Source: Buddleja alternifolia (taxonomy: Eukaryota > Streptophyta > Magnoliopsida > Lamiales > Scrophulariaceae). From it: DNA of 64,000 nucleotides. Shown here in pieces: positions 55,928 through 64,000 of this stretch. Each line of letters opens with the position of its first letter. Position 1 is the first letter of the stretch. A program made the position numbers and the translations under genes. The DNA lies in assembly GCA_019426215.1 (NCBI GenBank), contig CM033396.1, positions 33,966,503-34,030,502 on the forward strand, given 5' to 3'. The notes under the pieces were generated by a model. That model saw only the letters and a program-made list of their open reading frames with translations, did not search any database and was not told the DNA's origin.

Positions 55928-57757
55928 ATGGCACAAGAAAAAGTGACTTCTGAGAGAGTGAAGCTTCTGATTTCATTGCATATTTTGCAGCTATGCTTTG
56001 CAGTTTTCATATGTCTCCAGGGTTGCACTAAAACAATTGTTGGCAAAGTTGTGTATCCTGTTTACAGAAATATTATTGCATTGTTATTGTTGGGACCCTT
56101 TGCATGCTTCATGGAAAAGTGAGTCTTGCGTTGCAAAGTTTGATGATGAATTGAATTCATAAACTAATTTCACATTATTTCACTTCGAAATCATATGTTT
56201 AGTTTACTTGTTTTCAAATGTGAAGGGTATATATATATATATATATATATAGTCTTTTGTTTTCTCAGAGTAAGATGTAGGCTTTGAGAATGCTGAAGAA
56301 ATAGTGCATATTTTGTATAGGAAAGAAAGACCACCTCTCACATTCTCTTTTTTGATCAATTTTTCTTTCTAGCATTAGTGGGGTAAGTAAATCTTTATAA
56401 AGACCATCATTTTGTTTGATTTTCATCATGTATTAAAAGCTAGAAGAATTACATTCTGTTTTGGTTAAGAGGATCACTGCAAACCAAGGGTTTTACATCT
56501 TAGGATTGTACTATGCATCTCCAACATTTGCATATGCAATGCAAAACTCAGTACCCGCAATTACTTTCGTAATGGCAACGGCTCTAAGAATCGAGCAAGT
56601 TCATATCTCAAGAATAGATGGAATGGCAAAATTACTAGGGACGTTAGCAAGTGTAGGAGGTGCAACAATCATCACTTTGTACAAAGGCCCTCCTCTTTTG
56701 AGCCAAGGAAATAATCAAAGCATGATGATGATTCTTTCTACAAAGAAAGTGCAGAGTTGGACATGGGGATGTATATTCCTTCTTGGTCACTGCTTATCCT
56801 GGACTGGTTGGATGGTCCTTCAGGTATTTACTGTTCTCTAATATAAAAAACACGTAATGATAAATTACATATTCATTCCTTGGGGGAGACTCTAATTACG
56901 AAAACTACAACAAGATTTGAGAAATTACCTATAGCTACGCGTGTCAGTAAAAGTAAATTACTGTATCAGCACCTATTTTCTGATTTGACAAAGGGTGTTT
57001 TGACAATTTGTAAAATCTTATGGTAATTCTTAATATGTAATGGGCGCATACATGTGATTATCCCAAAAACTAAATAAGCTTTAATTGTGAACATGCAGGC
57101 TCCCATCGTGATACCCAGCCAAACTGTCACTAACATCATTCACATTCTTCTTCGGATTAATCCAGTTCCTATGTATAGCAGCTTTTGTAGAAAGGGATCC
57201 AAAGCACTGGCAAATTAAGTCAGGAGAAGAGATTTCCACTGTCTTATACGCTGTAAATCTCCATACCTAATTGCTTGTTTATTGTCTCAAGTCCTAACCG
57301 TTTCAAAGCCATAACAACTCTGATACTCGGGCGTGCAGGGAATAATATCTTCAGGTCTTGTGATATCGCTACAGATGTGTATTCAAAAAGGAGGACCAGT
57401 TTTTGTTGCCAGCTTCCAGCCAGTTCAAACATTACTAGTTGCAGGCATGGCTTTCGTAATTCTTGGAGATCAGTTATACTCTGGAAGGCATGTTAATCAA
57501 ATTGAATATGCAAATATTATATATATAATTTATTTCACAAAAAAACATAGTAGAGCAGGATTTCTGAATTTCCAATTCTGAATTGTTTAAAACTCTTGCA
57601 GCATAATTGGTGCAGTCCTCATTATGATTGGACTCTATCTAGTTTTATGGGGTAAAACAGCAGAGTCGAGATACGATACGCAAGAGACGACATTGACAAA
57701 CATCTACTAGAGAACAACAGCAAGGATCAAGACTCCCCTCATGGAAATGATATTCCT
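55928..57757 (+). pseudogene. WAT1-like EamA transporter gene (copy 2), frame-disrupted
   Basis: Exons are at 55928-56118, 56321-56382, 56472-56823, 57099-57252, 57339-57487 and 57602-57707. It carries the same defects in exons 2, 4 and 6 as copy 1. In exon 1 it lacks two bases present in copy 1, which by coincidence puts the downstream KTIVGKVVYPVYRNIIALLL segment back in frame with the start codon, at the cost of a scrambled FICLQGC patch. In exon 5 a TGG codon is deleted (LQMCIQ in place of LQMWCIQ). There is no independent sign that it is expressed. Confidence 0.85.
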
Positions 57758-59332
57758 TAACCATTTGTTATCTTTTAAGAATTCAGAACAGCCCACATGG
57801 TGATAGTCTCAAATACCATAGGGCGATTTCTGATAAATATTTTCAACTCGCCTCAAATAGGCTCGGCATTAATATATCTCACCTGTAAATCTTTGCTGGA
57901 TTTGTACATATTTTCTTAATTACTAAATGTAAAAAGAGAGCATGAAACTTTGGCATAGACATGCGTCAAAGGGAAAGACCTAATCAAAGCAGACAAAAGT
58001 TTGCCCCAGCAGCTTCTTAAATTGTACACTACTATGAAAAACTTAAAATCAAATACCACATTGCTGGCCATGTAAGGTTGACAGGATATTTTCTAGCAGA
58101 TTCAACAAACTTTTCTTATTGGACTAAGAGAATGAACAAACAATAAAATCAAATGCACCACTGTTATTAGATGACCAAGGCAAATCAAGGCGCAGAGATT
58201 TCCTGGGGGCTAGGTGCATCCTTATATAAGTGAAAGGCGCTAAAATGTGTGTTTTACAAGTAATTTATTGGAATCAGTAATCTGATAAATACACAAAGTT
58301 AACCAATGAACTCCATGAATTTTAATACTTAATCAGAGCATACTGTAATGAGTTTTGGCACTTTTTGATGTTCCTTAATTTCAGCAAATTACAAAAGCTC
58401 AATTTAAGTTATCAATTTGGAAAACCCCACATATTATAGAACTTAGTTATAGGAAAACCGTCCATTTCATCACTTCATAGAAATGAAAGAACAGCAAGAA
58501 ACCATCTTTTTACTCCTTTCGGCGTAACTGGTGCTCATAAAGAAAAACAAGGATAACAGGAGAAGAAAAGAATACAAAGGAGAAGATGAAGATATAAAAA
58601 AGACATGAAGAAGAGATATAAAACCCAAAAATATTTCCAGGGGCAAGTTCTTCAATCATGTGTACTTTAGCACACCTGAAACTTTGATAAAAAGACCCAA
58701 GCACAAGGTACCTTCGCCGAGAAAAGGCGCTAGGCTTGTACCTTTAATAAGTAAAAAACCATGATTTCTACTGAAAAACTTTAAATGAGGAAATGATCAG
58801 TTGTTCCTGTTGTTTGTTTGCCAATTACTGCCAAACAAATCTCTTTTATTTCGTAATAATGCTAGTAATATAATAATTAACATAATGTAAAAACCAAGTC
58901 AGGAAAGGATTCCAATCAGGTCGGGTACTAGCAGCCCCGAGATAGATCTACTTTTGGTATGGGTCTAGGTACCCATTCTCATGACTATAAAAGGTACCAA
59001 CCTATTCTTAAAGGGAAGATTGGTAGCGGGGGAGCTTTGTAGTATTCTTTGATTAAAACAGTTAAATAACAGAAATATAAATCCAGCAAGATCATAAGAA
59101 TAGAAGGAAGGTGCCTTAAAGTCATGGATATCAGCCCATTTAAATAGTTTCTCGAGACCTCATATCATATTGAAATAAACACAGATCAAAACATCCAGCA
59201 TTCATAAAGAACAATTCTAGCTCAAAATGGACCAAAAGCTACTAAAATGAGTAAAACACACAATAAAATGCAAAGACAATACAAGGACAAAACATTTCTC
59301 TCAACAGACAGTGTCATAATGTTTCAAGCAAC
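57758..59332. other. Intergenic region, copy 2
   Basis: Copy of 39240-40810 with one A fewer near 57932; no gene. Confidence 0.5.
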
Positions 59333-60775
59333 TCTACCTTACTGTAACAATGTCGTCAATCTTCAAGATCATGCGAACACACTCTGTGGCCAAGCTATTG
59401 CACTAGTGCTCACCAGTAGGGGCTACACCACGTTTTCCTCCAAAATGTTAGTGATCTGTCCCTTCCTCATATTGATCCCCGCATTGATCTCACCTTGTGC
59501 ATGCCTATTCCTCAGTTCAGTGACAATGGCAATAGGGTTCAACCCTGCATTCTCGGCTAATGTGTATGGAATAACCTCAAGTGCTTCAGCAAATGCTTTC
59601 ACACAGTAACCTTCCATCCCCTGTAGCACCATTGCCCATGCACCTAACTGTTTCGACAGCTCAATTTCAGGTGCTCCACCACCAGCAATCAGAAACTTCT
59701 TATTCACCAAACACCTCACCAAGCACAGAGCATCATGCAAACTCCTCTCAGCCTCATCAATCACCAATTGGTTTGAACCACGGACCAGCACACTGGTAGT
59801 CCGTCCCATGTCCTTGATCCCGGTAATCTTCACAAGCTTCCCACCATCTCCCAATGACACCTCTTCCACCAAATCTGCATACCCTAACTTCTCTGCGCGA
59901 AAATGCTCAATATTCGAGATGGGCAAGCAATTCAAAGTCTTGGTGATGAACTCCATCTCGTCCCTCTCAACATCCTTAATGACTAAAATTTTTGCTTTAG
60001 CCAAATAATGCAAAGACAAGTCTGTTACAGCATCTCTCAAGATACTCTTCTGAATCAGCAACACGTTACATCCTGTCGCCTTAATCTTCTTAATCATCCC
60101 AAGATGTAGTTTCTCTCCTCCTCCAAAATTCTGTCCATCTGCGAATAGTCAGGACACCACGATGCTCTGCTCTATATCAGTTTTAGGGGGCGAAATCTGG
60201 AACTGTATCACAGCTATCTTAGCATTTTCCACTCTAGTTGGTCCACCAGCAGCATGACTAACCTTCTTTTCAAAAACCAGACCTTTTATCAATTCGGTAT
60301 CGACAACAGTACCGCCTAGTTTCTTAACAATCTTAATATCTTTCAAATTCACCAAATCAGGGTTATTGGGGTCGACCACAGAAAGCACAGCGTCAACAGC
60401 CAAAGGGGCTAAAAGAGTTGAGTACTGGGAAACAACCTTGGAATTGAGGGAGGTAGAGGCGGATTTGACGAGGGATTCCCTGTCGGACAACTCGACAGGG
60501 ACGGCCATAGAGGACAAAATGTCGACGGCTTTAACAGAAACTTTGCGGACGGCGTCGGAGACAGTAGTGGGGTGAATGCCCGACATTAAGAGATTAAGAG
60601 AAGCCTTGACTATTGCGCCGGCAATGACGACGACGGTAGTAGTACCGTCGCCAGGAACGACGTCCTGAGATTTGGAGAGCTCGACGAGGAACTTGGCCGC
60701 AGGCTGGAAGAACGGGACGTTTGCAGAAATAGGCTCCCTTTGCACAACCTTGAAGTTTTTAGACCTAATTCTCAT
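59333..60775 (-). pseudogene. CCT4: CCT4-like pseudogene, copy 2
   Basis: Same truncated, intronless copy as at 40811-42253, with the same one-base frameshift (about 60149) and the same TAG in place of a Gln codon (59423). It carries one further lesion: one C fewer near 60098, which shortens the C-terminal frame from 238 to 224 codons. Confidence 0.9.
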
Positions 60776-61202
60776 CTACCCTTTTCCATTGTAGAATGAC
60801 GAAAAACTCCCTCACTTAAAAACGCGTGTTTAATGTGAAACGCGATTCTACTTAATTTTTTAATTTTTTTTAATATATCACTCCTATAATTACATAAAAA
60901 TCCCTTCTCCCAAAACCCCTGCCCCCGATATACCTGATACCCCCAAATATCCCCACCATATCAGCGAACAAAAGGAAGGAGAAGGAGATACTGGCCCGCC
61001 ATAGATACCAGAGTGAAAGAAAAGATACATGCTGGAACTGAACCGACGAGACTCACCGAGATACCGAAGAAGAGATAGGAGAAGAAGAAGATACCGGAGA
61101 GAAGAAAAAGATACCGAAGATACTGAAGCGAGCGCGAGACACCAGAGAAGAAGAAGACACCGTCACCGGAGAATACGAGTTTTCAATGCTTGATTTTGTT
61201 AC

Positions 61203-61534
61203 ACTGCGATACGTGACCCGGTATGGGGTATTTTGTACTCCGCTACTGCGATATATGGGTCCCATATCGCAGTATCGATGAAATTGAAAGAGTAGGTGTC
61301 CCCACATATCGGAATACTACGATACGGGACCCCTATATCGCAGTATCGGAGTACAAAATCCCGCGATATCGGGTCACGTATCGCAGTATCACCCGATATA
61401 CCCAAGGGTTAAGGTTTTTTACGTAATACTGCGATACAGGGGTTTAGTATTCCAATATCGCAGCAGCGAATTCTGCTATACGGGATCCATGTATCGCAGT
61501 ATCCCAGTAGCCAATACTGCGATACTGAGTCCAG
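61203..61534. repeat. Palindromic cluster built on TACTGCGATA, copy 2
   Basis: Offset 18522 from 42681-43012; identical by eye, with the same 61-bp inverted arms. Confidence 0.85.
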
Positions 61535-61901
61535 TTTTCCAATATTCAAAAAAAGTGAAAATTTGATAAAATTTCGGTTGAACCAAAAAATTCCTAAAAT
61601 TGAGTATGAGGTTCCATTATACATTATCCCGCTCCAAAATTTTGATTTTTTTTTTTAGAATTGGTAACACAAATTTTTTTAGAATACAAGTATACAGCGG
61701 ATATTATACACCGAGGATACAAATATAGGATACGCGTATAAAATTTTAGGATACGTGTATAAATAATGTATAATATTTTTTAAAAAATTGATATTTAAGT
61801 AGAAAATGTAGTCCAAAAAAATTCCAAAAGCAAAATGAGGGAAATAACATGAAATTGGGGGACACAGGAATACACAATTCTTGAAAAATAAACAAATACT
61901 A

Positions 61902-61984
61902 GGCACCATGGTGCCGAGTATCCTGCTTTAGGCAGGATATAGGATACTCAGCACCACGGTGCCCAAAACTCGGCACCATGGTGC
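61902..61984. repeat. GGCACCATGGTGCC palindrome cluster A, copy 2
   Basis: Copy of 43380-43462 at offset 18522. Confidence 0.85.
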
Positions 61985-62171
61985 TATTTTCAATTAAATA
62001 GCACCCCAACACCCCCCACCAGACCAGACGCGCGAATGAAACAAAGAACAGAGGGGAAAATTCATCAAAGCAAGCAACAACTTCCATCGTTGTGATTAGC
62101 ATTGGGGCTTTCTGTTTTAGAATTGCAAATTGATTATTGGGCATGCTTGTGTGTTAGTTAATTGCTAAATT

Positions 62172-62483
62172 GTGGACGCCTACATAATGAAGGCAAGGTG
62201 TTCGACGAAGTGCTTGATAGAGATGTTTCAACTGTTTTCTTGTTATTTTCTGAAGTTACCTTGTTACTCGTCCCGATACTTGGATCCCGAGGCTATGGTG
62301 GCCATTGGTATCGATTTACGAGATTTTCGTGCAAAGTTGGATGTCATGGGTTGGAAGCAACTAAATTACATGGATGAACCGAGTTACAACAAATTGACGT
62401 CGGAGCTTTTAAATCAAGCGTATTTTCTTGTACCATCAAACAGAGTTGGAAAAATTAGAGTGGACATATACAGAGGTTGTTGA
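62172..62483 (+). pseudogene. Athila ORF1-like fragment, copy 2
   Basis: Identical reading frame to 43650-43961, so the duplication has not altered it. Confidence 0.4.
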
Positions 62484-62720
62484 ATATATGACACATTCTA
62501 AATCGTACAAAACAATATTACCATCTATTTTGAATATAGTGCAAAGTTTGATGACATGTACTCTACATCGTTTTGTTAGAACTATATAAATTAACGCAAA
62601 ATTAAACATTACACACGAATTATAACATTGCACAAAATTAAACACTGCACACAAACTGGGAAATTGTCTCTACTGGTAGCAAATTCGGTAAAAACATAAT
62701 TGACAAATCCTCTGGGTTTT

Positions 62721-62944
62721 CACAATTTCTCACAGCACACCAACCAACAACTTTACATAGCTTCGTCCTGTTATTTTAAGAACATAATGGAACGTATCAG
62801 AAATCTAACACCCATATTAGATTTGGAAATTTCACAATTTCTCACAGCACAGCAACCAACAACTTTACATAGCTTCGTCCTGTTATTTTAAGAACATAAT
62901 GGAACGTATCAAAAATCTAACACCTATATTAGATTTGGAAATTG
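62721..62944. repeat. 112-bp tandem duplication, copy 2
   Basis: Copy of 44199-44422. Confidence 0.9.
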
Positions 62945-63176
62945 AAATGAGATGCATCAAAGACTACCTATATTAATCTTCATAAGAATAAGGCATTTAA
63001 TAAGAAAATGGTCTTACATTATGTGGGCAAAATGAGGCGGCAGCGGCGTATGGAGACGGGGCTTCTTAAATATATGCGACCACCCCTTCATAAATAAATA
63101 AATATACGACGAAACAATGAGAACGGACTAGAGAAAATAAGACTTTTACTTACTTCAACTAATCACCATGGTAAAT

Positions 63177-63640
63177 TACCAAAAACAGTCCATAAAGATG
63201 ATGAGGCCGAGACAATTCATACAAAAATTCATACAAAAAAGGGTCCACAAAAATGGTCCATAAAGATGATGAGGCCGAGACAATTCATACAAAAAACGGT
63301 CCACAAAGACGATGAGGCCGAGACAATTCACACAAAAATTCATACAAAAAACGGTCCATAAAGATGATGAGGCCGAGACAATTCATACAAAAAACTGTCC
63401 ACAAAGACGATGAGGCCGAGACAATTCATACAAAAATTAAACAAAAATTCATACAAAAAACGGTCGATAAGTACTTTAAAATTCATACGAAAATTGGTCC
63501 ATAAGATGATGAGGCCAAGACAATTCATACAAGAAATGGTCCACAAAGACGATGATGCCGAGACAATTCATACAAAAATTAATACAAAAATTCATACAAA
63601 AAACGGTCCATAAGTACTTTCAAGTTCATACGAAAATTAG
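63177..63640. repeat. GATGAGGCCGAGACAATTCA tandem array, copy 2
   Basis: Copy of 44655-45118, identical by eye including the unit order. Confidence 0.9.
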
Positions 63641-64000
63641 ACAATCATAAGACAAATCGGCTTCTTCGGGATTGAGAAATCATAAGACAAAAATTCCACA
63701 ATCATAACACAAAAATTATAAAGAAAACTTACTCGGGATTGACGATATGGGGACGGGATGGGGGCGGGAGGGACGATTTTTTTCTCTAATTTGGCAATGA
63801 GAGACGTTTTTTTAGAATGACGAAAATATGGAAGGTTTTTTTTTGTTTTGGTAAATGAAAGTGTAAAGAGTTTGGATGTATAAAGTGTAATAAAGTTTCA
63901 AAAAATCCAAAATGAAAATTGGGCGGAAAAAATGAAATTGGGCGGGAAAATTAAGATTGAGAGAAAATTGGCCCTGCACTATGGTGCCGAAAATTTGGCA

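Larger units (their letters stand above)
55918..64000. repeat. Segmental duplication, copy 2 (open at the right edge)
   Basis: Same orientation as 37390-45479. Differences seen by eye relative to copy 1: minus G and minus T near 56003-56013, a longer (TA)n near 56240, T to G near 56915, one T fewer near 57027, T to C near 57298, minus TGG near 57378, one A fewer near 57932, one C fewer near 60098, and one A fewer near 63937. Confidence 0.97.

Overview
This window is nuclear DNA of a flowering plant, most likely a eudicot. The evidence is abundant plant LTR retrotransposons, a PIF/Harbinger transposon, a WAT1-type EamA transporter with introns, a chaperonin CCT4 copy, a DUF1985-Ulp1 protein of the kind carried by plant Mutator-like elements, an F-box/LRR remnant, and a piece of plastid ycf2. 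Nothing in the sequence fixes the species. No tRNA or rRNA gene was seen. Nearly every reading frame outside the copia gag-pol is broken, so the window is mostly decaying repeat DNA.

Layout: (1) 1-4261, a minus-strand Ty3/gypsy element with a long 5' LTR, a tRNA-Asp-type primer site and a protease-like ORF whose catalytic Asp is replaced; a very young 592-bp TRIM element with a perfect target-site duplication sits inside that ORF. (2) 4262-5984, no gene, an LTR-like promoter region. (3) 5985-12342, a plus-strand Tat-like gypsy remnant: a 48-bp tandem array, broken gag, deleted PR/RT/RH, and an integrase containing a 114-bp intron-like insert. (4) 12343-26282, a complete 13.94-kb SIRE-lineage copia element with 1.52-kb LTRs, TSD AAACC, intact gag and pol, and a very long third gene that has its own TATA-like promoter and two precise GT-AG introns. 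(5) 26288-27455, organelle-derived DNA including two inverted ycf2 pieces. (6) 27542-30698, a decayed Harbinger element. (7) 30955-32870, a 1.9-kb terminal-inverted-repeat element full of internal repeats. (8) 33.3-37.4 kb, degenerate repeat DNA. (9) 37390-45479, WAT1-like gene, CCT4 pseudocopy and palindrome-rich DNA. (10) 45.5-49.4 kb, MULE remnants and a family of nested palindromes, including a perfect 54-bp one. (11) 49507-52957, DUF1985-Ulp1 gene. (12) 53761-55253, F-box/LRR pseudogene, then a 52-bp minisatellite. (13) 55918-64000, a second, almost identical copy of block 9 that runs off the right edge.

The most notable items are the third gene of the copia element, whose retained sense-strand introns imply a retrovirus-like spliced subgenomic RNA; the palindromes built on GGCACCATGGTGCC; and the near-perfect 8.1-kb duplication 18.5 kb apart, which is either very recent or an assembly (haplotig) artefact.
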